Source of the DNA: Salinigranum salinum
GTDB lineage: Archaea > Halobacteriota > Halobacteria > Halobacteriales > Haloferacaceae
Length of the DNA stretch: 64,000 bases
NCBI RefSeq assembly: GCF_009176545.1
Contig: NZ_VTOJ01000002.1
Span: forward strand, 434,001-498,000
Direction: 5' to 3'
Below, in pieces: positions 16,446 through 24,763 of this stretch (its first letter is position 1; every line of letters begins with the position of its first letter). A program made the position numbers and the translations under genes. The notes below the pieces were generated by a model. That model searched no databases. It saw only the letters and a list, made by a program, of their open reading frames with translations, and had not been told where the DNA came from.

Positions 16446-16502
16446 ATGGAGCACGACAGCCAGTACTCGCTCGTGGTCGCCGGCATCGCCCCTGGCACAT
16501 GA
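16446..16502 (+). CDS. Possible 18-residue upstream ORF of dacZ
   Basis: ATG at 16446 opens an 18-codon frame (MEHDSQYSLVVAGIAPGT) whose TGA overlaps the dacZ start as ATGA, the usual arrangement of translationally coupled genes. It could be a leader peptide that sets dacZ translation, or simply chance. No RNA or comparative evidence is available here. Confidence 0.3.
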   Translation: MEHDSQYSLVVAGIAPGT

Positions 16503-17059
16503 CCCGTCGGAGCGCACTCCGGGCGCGGTACGCGACCAGCCAGGAACTGATGGACCTGATCCGCTACACGGCCGAGAGTCTGAGCCTCGAGTTCACTCTG
16601 TGGGACGAACAGTACGTCACCGGGCCGGGGCTCTACGTCCTCATCGTCGCCGACGTCGACTTCGGCGACTACGCCGACCCGCTCGGAGAGAACCGGTGGC
16701 CGGTCGAGCAGTGCGAGGTCGTCGGCAACGAGCCCGAGGCGTTCGTCGAGGCGGCCCGGGAGGTCGCGTTCACGATGGACGGGGCCGTCGTCGTCGCCGG
16801 GGACGGCACCGTACAGGAACAGATGGTCCGCGTCCGGAACCTCTCCGAGGCCGAACGCCAGCGTGGTGACGAGATCGTCGCCGCCGACTGGATGGGGACG
16901 AGACATCTGAGTGCGCTGGAGGTGTCGACCCGCCAGCAGGTGCTCTGGGCGGTCACACTGAGCGAGGAGGACGGCCGGGTGACCACGTTCCTCAACGGAG
17001 CGTACCGGGATTACGAGCGCGACGCACTCGGAGGGCGGTGGCGACCGGAGACGTCGTAA
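16499..17059 (+). CDS. dacZ: Diadenylate cyclase (c-di-AMP synthase)
   Basis: Condenses two ATP into the second messenger cyclic di-AMP. The 186-residue protein has the DisA_N/DAC fold with its two catalytic signatures: DGA within FTMDGAVVVAG and the RHR-type motif as GTRHLSALEVST. The N-terminal helix (SQELMDLIRYTAESLSLEF) matches archaeal DacZ rather than bacterial DisA, which carries extra C-terminal DNA-binding domains absent here. In Haloferax volcanii DacZ is essential and the level of c-di-AMP must be tightly held. The ATG at 16499 overlaps a short upstream ORF. Downstream it converges on truB. Confidence 0.9.
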   Translation: MTRRSALRARYATSQELMDLIRYTAESLSLEFTLWDEQYVTGPGLYVLIVADVDFGDYADPLGENRWPVEQCEVVGNEPEAFVEAAREVAFTMDGAVVVAGDGTVQEQMVRVRNLSEAERQRGDEIVAADWMGTRHLSALEVSTRQQVLWAVTLSEEDGRVTTFLNGAYRDYERDALGGRWRPETS

Positions 17060-17077
17060 CCAGGGTCGAATTCGGGA

Positions 17078-18004
17078 TCACACCAGTACGCGCTCCAGCG
17101 CGACGACCTCGCCGCGGTCCGCGTCGGGGTCGCCGACCAGCCGGCCGAGACAGACCGCGCTCCCGTCGGGGGTGTAGCAGGCGACGAGGTCACCCTCGTC
17201 GACGCTCGTCCCGGTTCCGACGTCGGGGACCGGCTCCGTGGCCGTGTCGACGCCGATGACGCCGGGCGCGTAGACGGGAGCACCGGTCGCGACCTGTTCG
17301 GCGGCGGAGGGGGCGATCGTCACGCGAGGGAGGTGGACGAGCGCGCGCTCGCCGGGGGCGACGACGTCGCGGAGCGGACCCTCGTCCGGATCCGCGCCCG
17401 CGTCGGCCCCGTCGGCGAACGCCACGGCGTCGGCGAGGTCGTGCATCGTCACCAGCGTCGTGTCGTCGAACGGCGACGTCGCGGTCCGGCGGAGGTGTCC
17501 CATGTGTCCGCCGGTCCCCAGCGCGAGGCCGAGGTCGTGACACAGTTTTCGGACGTAGGTCCCCGACTCACACCTGATCCGGAGGAGCACCTGTCGATCC
17601 CGCGAGTCGAGTACCTCCATCGCGTACACCTCCCTGACCCGGAGGCGGCGGGTGACCGCGCTCTTCCGTGGGGGTTTCTGGTAGAGCGGTCCCTCGAACT
17701 CCTCGACCACCCGGTCGAGATCCGTGGGGATCGGGCCGTGCAGTTCGAGCACGGCGACGTACTCTTTCGCCCCCTCCAAGAACACCTGTGCCATCCTGGT
17801 CGCGTCACCGAGGAGGACGGGCAGACAGCCGGTCACCTTCGGGTCGAGCGTTCCGGCGTGAGCCGCGCGGTCGACTCCGACGAGATCGCGGACCCAGGCC
17901 GTCACCTGGTGAGCGGAGGGTCCCGGGGGTTTGTCGAGGTTGACGACGCCGAACGTCTCGAGTGCCGAGCGCGAGCGGTCGTCGGGCGGGGCACGGAGCG
18001 GCAT
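17078..18004 (-). CDS. truB: tRNA/rRNA pseudouridine synthase Cbf5/TruB
   Basis: Archaeal Cbf5, catalytic subunit of H/ACA guide-RNA particles that convert uridines of rRNA (and tRNA U55) to pseudouridine. The 308-residue protein shows the catalytic Asp in AHAGTLDPKVTG, the KPPRKSAV segment and the LLRIRCESGTYVR strand, followed by a C-terminal PUA RNA-binding domain (about 230-308; RALVHLPRVTIAPSAAEQV, then DLVACYTPDG). The start at 18004 (MPLRAPPDD) is preferred over the longer frame, whose extra residues are Arg-rich shadow sequence. It follows cmk by 23 bases on the same strand, the usual archaeal order. Confidence 0.95.
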   Translation of the reverse strand: MPLRAPPDDRSRSALETFGVVNLDKPPGPSAHQVTAWVRDLVGVDRAAHAGTLDPKVTGCLPVLLGDATRMAQVFLEGAKEYVAVLELHGPIPTDLDRVVEEFEGPLYQKPPRKSAVTRRLRVREVYAMEVLDSRDRQVLLRIRCESGTYVRKLCHDLGLALGTGGHMGHLRRTATSPFDDTTLVTMHDLADAVAFADGADAGADPDEGPLRDVVAPGERALVHLPRVTIAPSAAEQVATGAPVYAPGVIGVDTATEPVPDVGTGTSVDEGDLVACYTPDGSAVCLGRLVGDPDADRGEVVALERVLV

Positions 18005-18027
18005 GGGTATCTCGTGTGTCCGGTGTC

Positions 18028-18606
18028 TCAGAAGTCGTAGATGACGCCGTCGATCGGCGCTTTCCCCTCGTCGGAGTTCGGATCGTACGAGTCGACCGCG
18101 GTGGTGAGCATCCCGAGCACGCCCTCTGGGCTCCACCGCGCCGTGTTGTAGACGATGTCGTAGATCGAGCGGTCGTCGATGTCGATGTTGTAGTACTCGC
18201 GGTAGCGCTTGGCCTCGCTGCGTTCGCGGCGGTGGGTCTCCTCGTAGGCGTCGTCGAACGACTTCCCCTCGCGCTCGCCGATGCGTTCGGCCCGGATGTT
18301 CAGCGGGGCGTCGAGCCAGATTTTGATGTCCGCCTCGGCGGCCGCGAGCCAGCCTGCGAGCCGCGACTCCAAGAGCACGTCGTCGCGCTCGTGGGCGATC
18401 TCGTAGAGACGGCGGTCGAGGTCGCGATCGATCTGCTCGTCCTCCTCGGCGAGTTCGTTGAACTCGACGGGGGTGAGCCCGCGCTCCTCGGCGAGCGAGC
18501 GGAAGATGTCGCCACCCGAGATATGCTCGAGCTCGAACGCCTCCGCGAGCGCGGCGGCCGTCGTGCTCTTACCACTGCCGGGGGGCCCGGAAACGGTGAG
18601 TAACAT
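18028..18606 (-). CDS. cmk: (d)CMP kinase
   Basis: Phosphorylates CMP and dCMP to the diphosphates for nucleotide supply. The 192-residue protein starts directly with the P-loop (GPPGSGKST, residues 7-15), then [16 protein letters not shown] for the nucleotide monophosphate-binding region, the LESRLAGW segment, and a lid ([24 protein letters not shown]) rich in Arg. This short form is the archaeal CMP kinase type. It lies between DUF106 and truB in the same orientation; the same trio is a conserved archaeal arrangement associated with ribosome and protein-export genes. Confidence 0.95.
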   Translation of the reverse strand: MLLTVSGPPGSGKSTTAAALAEAFELEHISGGDIFRSLAEERGLTPVEFNELAEEDEQIDRDLDRRLYEIAHERDDVLLESRLAGWLAAAEADIKIWLDAPLNIRAERIGEREGKSFDDAYEETHRRERSEAKRYREYYNIDIDDRSIYDIVYNTARWSPEGVLGMLTTAVDSYDPNSDEGKAPIDGVIYDF

Positions 18607-18758
18607 ATCGCTACTCCGCCCGGCGTGCTAAAAGAGACTGTCGGTACACGAGGACGAACGGGCGGTGGAACGGGGCGAACGGATGCACACGCGAGCATCC
18701 ACCGGAACGTCTCAGCCACGAGGGGGAACGGGACAGCGACGGTTCGAGGCGAAGACGG

Positions 18759-19709
18759 TCAGGACGCGCTCGCCGACGTCGGTGTCATGTCGATGTTGAG
18801 CCCCTTGCGGATGATCTGCGTGAAGCCCATCGAGCAGAGGAAGTACCAGACGATCCACGCCTGGATCGGCCCAAGCACCTGGTCGGTCCAGGCCACTTCG
18901 CCCATGAGCGGGAGGACGAGGTTCTCGAGCACCACGTGGGAGTCGGCGTTCGGCCCGATACCGATGCCCCAGTACATCCAGAGGAACACCGGGATGGTGA
19001 AGAACATGATCCACACCATCGGGCGGAACTGCTCTTTGAACATCCCCATCTGGTCGCCCATCGCCTCCATCTGTTCCTCCTGAATGCGGTCGAGCTCCTC
19101 GTCGTTGCCCTCCTCTTTGGCCTGCTTGCGCCGCTCCTGGATGTCCTTCATCCGGTCTTGGTACTTGGACATCTTCTCCATGTCCATCAGGTTCGCCTGC
19201 AGGAGCGTCGAGTACAGCCCGGTCGCCAGCGCGAGGATCATCACGACGGCGTAGAAGGGCATCAGCGTCGCCAGCGGACCCAAGAAGACGTCCATGACCC
19301 CGCCGATGACGTTCCGGAGCGGCGCCCACGAGTAACCCGCGAACAGGGCGACCGTCACCACTGCGGCCCCCTTGTCGTACTTCGACCACGACGAACCTTC
19401 GACCTCGTCGTCCGACGTCGTCGACGTCGAACCGGAGGACGAGGTCGACTTCGAGTCCGTCGCTCCCGTCGAGCCGTTGAGTCCCGCTCGCACCTCCTCG
19501 GCGTCGGCGAGCCGGAAGCCGGCGTCACCTTCGACGAGGACGCCGCGTTCGATGAGCCGTCCCCACTGTCCACTCGTGAGATCGCCTTTCACGTCGACCC
19601 ACGTGACCTCTCCGTCGTCGTCGACGTGCGCGAGGACGGTCTCGATCGCCCCGCGCATCCCGTCGTCGTCGTCGACGAGGTCGCGCACCTTCTGCTCTGT
19701 CCGTGCCAT
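18759..19709 (-). CDS. DUF106 / EMC3-TMCO1-like membrane insertase
   Basis: A 316-residue membrane protein of the DUF106 family, an archaeal member of the Oxa1/YidC superfamily thought to help insert membrane proteins. An N-terminal soluble part with a small winged-helix-like region (about 1-85) and a Ser/Thr linker precede the first helix (VVTVALFAGYSW). The core has a second helix (PFYAVVMILALATGLYSTLL), a long charged coiled coil (MEKMSKYQDRMKDIQERRKQ) facing the cytoplasm, and two more hydrophobic segments (VWIMFFTIPVFLWMYWGIG; WIVWYFLCSMGFTQIIRKG). The last includes the conserved GFTQxIRK. It begins the DUF106-cmk-truB gene set. Confidence 0.92.
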   Translation of the reverse strand: MARTEQKVRDLVDDDDGMRGAIETVLAHVDDDGEVTWVDVKGDLTSGQWGRLIERGVLVEGDAGFRLADAEEVRAGLNGSTGATDSKSTSSSGSTSTTSDDEVEGSSWSKYDKGAAVVTVALFAGYSWAPLRNVIGGVMDVFLGPLATLMPFYAVVMILALATGLYSTLLQANLMDMEKMSKYQDRMKDIQERRKQAKEEGNDEELDRIQEEQMEAMGDQMGMFKEQFRPMVWIMFFTIPVFLWMYWGIGIGPNADSHVVLENLVLPLMGEVAWTDQVLGPIQAWIVWYFLCSMGFTQIIRKGLNIDMTPTSASAS

Positions 19710-19805
19710 TGCGCCACGATAGGCAACCAGCCGTTATGAAGCTTTTACTCTCTGGCGTCGCGGGTGCACCGGATCGGATCGGGAGCTGAGACCCCCGACG
19801 ACCGG

Positions 19806-20015
19806 TCATCCGGCGAGCCAACGGCGGAGGGTCGCCCCTCTCCAGAGGAAAAGCCCCGACACGACCAGGAACGGGAACGCGACCGCCTGCGTGGCGAGTT
19901 CGAACTGGGCCATCTCCGCGAGCGGCGAGTAGAGGTAGAGACCGAGCCAGCTCGCGACGACCAGATGCGCGTACCGCTGGTACCGGCGACGCCAGACGAT
20001 CGGGACCTCAGACAC
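19806..20015 (-). CDS. Small two-helix membrane protein
   Basis: A 69-residue protein starting at GTG inside the last codons of the SHOCT gene (8-base overlap), so it is almost certainly translated from the same mRNA. Two hydrophobic helices are visible (LVVASWLGLYLYSPLAEM; AVAFPFLVVSGLFLW) with basic ends. It has the look of small 2TM proteins that often accompany SHOCT-domain genes. No further function is recognised. Confidence 0.75.
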   Translation of the reverse strand: MSEVPIVWRRRYQRYAHLVVASWLGLYLYSPLAEMAQFELATQAVAFPFLVVSGLFLWRGATLRRWLAG

Positions 20016-20625
20016 GGTCGGCCCCCTCGTCGCCGTCGCCATCGCCGTCCATGTCGTCTCGACGGTCGTCCTCGCCGCGACCGCCCTCGTCCCTCCGACC
20101 GCGTCCGTCTCTCTGCCCGCGTTCGTTCCGGTCGTGGGTCGCGCCTGTGTCGGTCCCGATCCCGTCACGAGCCGGGCGTCGTGAGTCCGCACGCGACCAG
20201 TCCGCCGCCTGCTGGACCGTCTCCGTCTCGAGCAAACGCTCGACGCGGCGCTCGAACTCTCCCTCGTCCAGTTCACCCCGGGCGTACCGCCCGCGGAGGG
20301 TCTGGAGCGCCTCGTCGTGGACGGTCTCGTCACGGTCGGCGACGAGACCGGCTCCGTCGTCGGACGACCGTGGTGCGGGCGTCCCCGTCCGGGCGGACGA
20401 AGCCTCGAACCGCCCGGCGAGGCCGACGGCCATGGGGAGGACGACGCCGAACCCCACGGGGAAGGCGACCCAGAAGTAGGGGACACCGAGCGCCATCGCA
20501 CCGAACGCCACCGTGAGGATCGCGAGCGTGACCCCCCCGGCGACGGCACCCGGCAGTCCCCGGGTCGGGTTCGACACGCACGTCGGCCACTGGTTCCGCT
20601 GTTCGAGAGGGAGGTTCGATCGCAT
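20008..20625 (-). CDS. SHOCT-domain membrane protein
   Basis: A 205-residue protein with two adjacent N-terminal membrane helices (GAVAGGVTLAILTVAFGAMAL; WVAFPVGFGVVLPMAVGLAG), a linker, and a SHOCT motif (ALQTLRGRYARGELDEGEFERRVERLLE, about residues 110-137). SHOCT is a short helical module thought to mediate oligomerisation or nucleic-acid contact. The tail is highly charged and repetitive (Asp, Arg, Gly). It heads a two-gene unit with the overlapping 69-residue membrane protein. Role unknown. Confidence 0.85.
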   Translation of the reverse strand: MRSNLPLEQRNQWPTCVSNPTRGLPGAVAGGVTLAILTVAFGAMALGVPYFWVAFPVGFGVVLPMAVGLAGRFEASSARTGTPAPRSSDDGAGLVADRDETVHDEALQTLRGRYARGELDEGEFERRVERLLETETVQQAADWSRADSRRPARDGIGTDTGATHDRNERGQRDGRGRRDEGGRGEDDRRDDMDGDGDGDEGADRV

Positions 20626-20757
20626 GGTTGAGCGTCTACTCAGACGACACCCGACTACTTAACGTTTCTGAGTGAACACTCGGTCAGTTCCGGCCGACCG
20701 ACGCGAGGCGATCGCCGAGTCCGTGGAGTTAAGCCGCGCCGCCGTCTCGAGCCACAG

Positions 20758-21381
20758 GTGAGCGACCGCCCATCTCCGTCGGCTCGGACGGAGGTCGTTC
20801 GAGCCGTGAAGAGCGCGCTGGCGAGACACGGCTACGCCGGGCTGACGACCAAGAAGGTCGCCGCGGAGTCCGACAAGAGCGAGGCGTTCTTCTTCTACCA
20901 CTACGACACGAAGGACGATCTCGTGGTCGCCTTCCTCGACTGGGCGATCGAGCGGAACGAGACGCGGCTGGCCGACCTCGACGACGACCCCGTCGATCGC
21001 CTGTACGACACGCTCGACTTCCTGGTGGGCGACCCGACCGACGAGGTCGACCGCGGGATCAACGTGGCGATGATGGAGCTGCTCTCACACGCGCCCCACA
21101 ACGACCGGTTCAGCGAGCGACTCACGGCGTACGAGCAGTCCGTCCTCGACCTGTTCGTCGAGATCCTCGAGGAGGGGATCGAGCGTGAGGTGTTCCGCGC
21201 CGTCGACCCAGCGGACGTCGCGGCCTACCTGCTCGTGACGGCGAACGGGACCGCGGGCGCGGCGATGGCGCTCCGGATGGACCACGTCGACGGCGGCGTC
21301 CGCCGCGAACTCGACCGATACCTCCGCACGTGCGTCCTCCGCGACGACGTTGCCCCGCCGTCGGACGTCCTCGTCCGGTGA
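20758..21381 (+). CDS. TetR/AcrR family transcriptional regulator
   Basis: A 207-residue repressor-type protein. The N-terminal helix-turn-helix is complete (KSALARHGYAGLTTKKVAAESDKSEAFFFYHYDTKDDL), where FFYHYDTKDDL is the characteristic end of the recognition helix. The C-terminal helical ligand-binding domain (about 60-190) is divergent, as usual. Start GTG at 20758. It is divergent from the SHOCT pair, the likeliest target by position; the downstream gene is convergent. Ligand unknown. Confidence 0.92.
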   Translation: MSDRPSPSARTEVVRAVKSALARHGYAGLTTKKVAAESDKSEAFFFYHYDTKDDLVVAFLDWAIERNETRLADLDDDPVDRLYDTLDFLVGDPTDEVDRGINVAMMELLSHAPHNDRFSERLTAYEQSVLDLFVEILEEGIEREVFRAVDPADVAAYLLVTANGTAGAAMALRMDHVDGGVRRELDRYLRTCVLRDDVAPPSDVLVR

Positions 21382-21415
21382 CCAAGCGGCCCGACGACCG
21401 ACCCGCAGGGACGCG

Positions 21416-22420
21416 TCAGCGGAGCAGTCGCGGTCTGTAGAGCCGCGTCGTCGTCGCCAGGAAGTCGTTCGTCTCGACGGCGTCGACCAGTGCTGGCGGC
21501 ATCGACTCGACCGTCGCGGCACCGGCGTCGTCCGCGACGGCCGTGGCGACGATCTCCCGTCCCCGCGCGGAGAGGTCGACCGGCTCCACCGCGAAGACGA
21601 CGTCGTCCTCGTCGACCGTCTCGACGGGGTCGGCCCACAGCGTCGTGTGAACGTGGAACGTGTCTCCCTGAGCGAAGTACCGCCGATAGCTCCGGTTCCG
21701 GTACCTGAAGTAGTCGTACGCCCGCACCGCCTCGAACGCCTCGCTCCGTCGCTCGTGGGTGCCGACCTCGTACCCGCGCTCGTTCTCGATGGCCGCGACA
21801 GCGACACGACGCTGCGCGGGCGGCAGGTCAGAGACGTTCGCCACCCGGACCTCGCCGACAGAACGGGAGTCGTCGGCCGCGGGAACCGACTCGACCGGCA
21901 CCCCCTCGACGGCGTAGTACGACTCGCCGGCGTACACCAGCCGGGGGGCGTACCGCTCGCCGTCGACGACGAGGACGTCCGCGGCGGCGAGCGCGAGGTC
22001 GACCTCCGGGGACGCGGGGCCGGTCGGCGTCGACGTCTGGCTCGTCGGCGTCGACGTCTCCGTCCCGCGACGCGTGGGGAACGCTGGCGTCCACCCCTCT
22101 TCGGTACCGATGTCGACCGCGCCCGTCTCGGCGGCCGTCGTCACCCACTCCCACACGTCGGGGGAGAGGACACCGACCCGGGACCGGTGCGGCAGGTCGT
22201 CCCGGTCGACGTCGTGGAGGACGAGCGACGTTCGCGTCGGAGTTCCCGTCTCCGCGCTGTCGGTGGTCGGCTCGATGCTCGCCGTCTCCCCCGAACCGTC
22301 GGCGCTCGGGGACGCGGTGGCGTCGGACGTGTCCGTCCCGGTCTGTCGACCACTACAGCCGGCTCCCAGGACGAGAGCCAGGGCCGCGTGTCGGCAGATA
22401 CGGCGTCTGCTGGAGGGCAT
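21416..22420 (-). CDS. Predicted lipoprotein of unknown function
   Basis: A 334-residue exported protein. The N-terminus has an Arg-rich start (SSRRRICRH), a hydrophobic core (ALALVLGAG) and a lipobox ending in Cys-22 (LGAGCS), followed by a Thr/Ser/Asp-rich spacer. The globular part has Tyr-rich segments (YDYFRYRNRSYRRYF) and no recognised catalytic motif. It is convergent with the TetR gene and lies downstream of adk on the same strand at 132 bases. Likely a lineage-specific cell-surface protein. Confidence 0.75.
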   Translation of the reverse strand: MPSSRRRICRHAALALVLGAGCSGRQTGTDTSDATASPSADGSGETASIEPTTDSAETGTPTRTSLVLHDVDRDDLPHRSRVGVLSPDVWEWVTTAAETGAVDIGTEEGWTPAFPTRRGTETSTPTSQTSTPTGPASPEVDLALAAADVLVVDGERYAPRLVYAGESYYAVEGVPVESVPAADDSRSVGEVRVANVSDLPPAQRRVAVAAIENERGYEVGTHERRSEAFEAVRAYDYFRYRNRSYRRYFAQGDTFHVHTTLWADPVETVDEDDVVFAVEPVDLSARGREIVATAVADDAGAATVESMPPALVDAVETNDFLATTTRLYRPRLLR

Positions 22421-22552
22421 CTCGTGATTCGAGTATACGGTAGCGGAGTGATAAGGCCTGTTGCCAGCCGTTCCCGGCTGTCGCCACCCCGGGGCGGCGA
22501 CGACCGGTACACAGTGACAATAGTGCCTGGAGTCTTCGGACGGCCGTGTGGC

Positions 22553-23191
22553 CTACTCGTCGACGACGTCGGCGATCTCCGCGAACACCTCGTCGGGCGT
22601 CCCCTCGCCGTCGACCTCGACGAGTTCGCCGCGTGCGCGGTAGTGTTCGACCACGGGTTCGGTGTTCTCGCGGTACACTCGCAGACGTTCGCGGACGGTC
22701 TCCTCCGTGTCGTCGTCGCGCTGGATCAGTTCGCCGCCACACTCGTCGCAGACGCCCGCCTCCTCGGGGGGTGCGAACTCGACGTGGTAGTTCGCTCCAC
22801 AGTCGTCGCAGACGCGCCGTCCGGTGAGCCGATCGACGAGTTCCTCCTCGCTCACGTCGAGGAAGATCGCCGCGTCGAGGTCCGTGATCTCGGAGAGGTA
22901 CTCCGCCTGGTCGAGGTTGCGCGGGTAGCCGTCGAGGACGTAGCCGTCGGCGGCCTCGAGCGCCGTCTTCACGATCTCGTTGACGACCGCGTCGGGGACG
23001 AGTTCGCCCGCGTCCATGTACGCACGGGGTGTGTCGAACTCCGTGTCCATGTGCGAGAGGTCCATGTCCTTGTTGGCGCGCAGGGCGTCGCCCGTCGTGA
23101 CGTGTTCGAGGTCGAACTCGGCGGCCAGTCGCTTCGACTGCGTTCCCTTGCCGGCGCCGGGCGCGCCGAGCAGGAGGATGTGCTCTCCCAT
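22553..23191 (-). CDS. adk: Adenylate kinase
   Basis: Balances ATP, ADP and AMP. The 212-residue long-form enzyme has the P-loop [10 protein letters not shown] (residues 8-17), the AMP-binding segment ([24 protein letters not shown]) and a LID domain with a four-Cys zinc site (CDDC near 129 and CDECGGEL near 148). The start at 23191 (MGEHILLLG) is set by the usual distance from start to P-loop; the upstream frame extension is not coding-like. In many archaea adk sits beside secY and DUF106; here it is about 2.8 kb from DUF106, separated by accessory genes. Confidence 0.96.
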   Translation of the reverse strand: MGEHILLLGAPGAGKGTQSKRLAAEFDLEHVTTGDALRANKDMDLSHMDTEFDTPRAYMDAGELVPDAVVNEIVKTALEAADGYVLDGYPRNLDQAEYLSEITDLDAAIFLDVSEEELVDRLTGRRVCDDCGANYHVEFAPPEEAGVCDECGGELIQRDDDTEETVRERLRVYRENTEPVVEHYRARGELVEVDGEGTPDEVFAEIADVVDE

Positions 23192-23401
23192 GTGCGCACG
23201 CAGCCACCCCGGGGTTAAAGAGTTGAAGAAACGTCCGTCGACGTCGCCGCCGATCCACGCGGGTTGCTGCAACGGTTGCTGGTTTTGACGAGACGACCCG
23301 CCTCCGCTCGGCAGTACCGGGAGTGAGTTGCAGCAACGTTTTCTGGTATCGATGACGAAAACCGACACGTTCAGCATCCCCGCACCGGTTGCTGGAGTCG
23401 A

Positions 23402-24394
23402 ATGCACCCGGTCGTCGCCAGGCTCCGCGCGGTCGCGCCGGGCGTCGCGCTACTCGTCGCGCTCGCGCTCGTCGCCCACAGTGTCGGGGTCGCGGTCGGC
23501 GTCGAACCGCTGTTGCTCGCGGTGGGGGCGGGCGCGCTCGTCGGGAACCTCGTCTCGCTCCCCGCGACGGTCGAAGAGGGGACGGCGCTGCACTCGCGGT
23601 TCCTCGACGCCGGCATCGTCCTGCTCGGGGCGAACGTCGTCCTGGGCGAGCTCGTCGAGGCGGGCGCGGTCGTCGTCGGACTCGTGGTCGGGGTCGTCGT
23701 CGTCGGGCTCCCGCTGGGGGAACTCCTCGGTCGGCGTGTCGGCCTGGGATCGACCCCGTCGTCGCTGCTCGCCGCCGGGGCGAGCGTCTGTGGGGTCTCC
23801 GCGGCGACCACCGTCGCCGGGGTCCTCGACGCCCGCGCGGAGGATCTGACGGCCGTCGTCGCGGCCATCCTCGTCTTCGACGCCGTGACGCTCGCGACGT
23901 TTCCCGTGGTCGGGAGCCTGCTCGACCTCTCCGCGCGGCAGTTCGGCGTCTGGACCGGGCTGAGCATGTTCAGTACGGGTCCCGTCACCGCGGCCGGCTT
24001 CGCCTACGCGCCCGCGGCGGGCCGGTGGGCCACAGTCACCAAGCTCACCCGCAACGCGCTCCTGGGCGCGGTCGCGCTCGTCTACGTCCTCCGGCTGTCG
24101 GGCCGTACGACGGATCGGTCGCGGTTCGCACATCTCCGCGACGGGATCCCGCCGTTCGTCCTCGGCTTTCTCGTCCTCGCGACGGCCGCCAGCGCCGGCG
24201 TGCTCGGCGACGAACTCGTCGCGCTCGCCGACCGTGCCTCGACGGCGCTGTTCACCCTCGCCTTCGCCGGCCTCGGCCTCGACATCCGCCTCGAGGGGAT
24301 GCGTCGCGTCGGCGTCGCCCCGCTCGTCGTCCTCCTGGGACACCTCCTCGTCGTGAGCGCCCTGACGCTCCTCGCGGTCCTCGCGCTGCTCTGA
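23402..24394 (+). CDS. YeiH/PSE-family putative sulfate exporter
   Basis: A 330-residue polytopic membrane protein with about ten hydrophobic helices, belonging to the UPF0324/YeiH 'putative sulfate exporter' family. Signature features are [16 protein letters not shown] near residue 70, the [15 protein letters not shown] motif near residue 128, [28 protein letters not shown] and the last-helix FAGLGLDIR segment. Experimental substrates are poorly defined; sulfite or sulfonate export has been proposed for relatives. It begins just after the adk start on the opposite strand; no sulfur-metabolism gene is adjacent. Confidence 0.88.
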   Translation: MHPVVARLRAVAPGVALLVALALVAHSVGVAVGVEPLLLAVGAGALVGNLVSLPATVEEGTALHSRFLDAGIVLLGANVVLGELVEAGAVVVGLVVGVVVVGLPLGELLGRRVGLGSTPSSLLAAGASVCGVSAATTVAGVLDARAEDLTAVVAAILVFDAVTLATFPVVGSLLDLSARQFGVWTGLSMFSTGPVTAAGFAYAPAAGRWATVTKLTRNALLGAVALVYVLRLSGRTTDRSRFAHLRDGIPPFVLGFLVLATAASAGVLGDELVALADRASTALFTLAFAGLGLDIRLEGMRRVGVAPLVVLLGHLLVVSALTLLAVLALL

Positions 24395-24469
24395 GCGGTC
24401 TCAACTCCGTGATGGTCGTCTCTGGCGAGGCGACAGCGGGGCGACGGCACGGCGACACGGGTGTGCCGC

Positions 24470-24625
24470 TCACCCGCCGTCGGTCTCGACGGCGTCGTCA
24501 GGTGTCGGCTGCAACGCCTTCGGGGAGTGCGACTCCCGCCGGAGGCTCTCCCAGACGATTCCCACCGAAAAGGCGACGACACCGAGCAAGAACGCTGCCA
24601 CGACGATCGTGTCGAGTGTCACCAT
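24470..24625 (-). CDS. Small single-helix membrane protein
   Basis: A 51-residue protein: one N-terminal membrane helix (TLDTIVVAAFLLGVVAFSVGIV) followed by a charged tail (WESLRRESHSPKALQPTPDDAVETDGG). Start chosen at ATG 24625; another in-frame ATG at 24655 would add ten polar residues. The single-helix plus acidic tail layout is common for small haloarchaeal membrane proteins. No function recognised. It is convergent with the YeiH-like gene. Confidence 0.6.
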   Translation of the reverse strand: MVTLDTIVVAAFLLGVVAFSVGIVWESLRRESHSPKALQPTPDDAVETDGG

Positions 24626-24763
24626 CGTCTCTCCCTCCGTGTTAGTGTATGACACGCACCCGTATTCAACTCGTCGTCGGGAGCGGCTCCACGGTCGCGT
24701 GACCGGCTCCGGGTGGCTCGCGAGTCGACAGAGGTTTGTCTCCGATCACCCACGTCCGAGACG

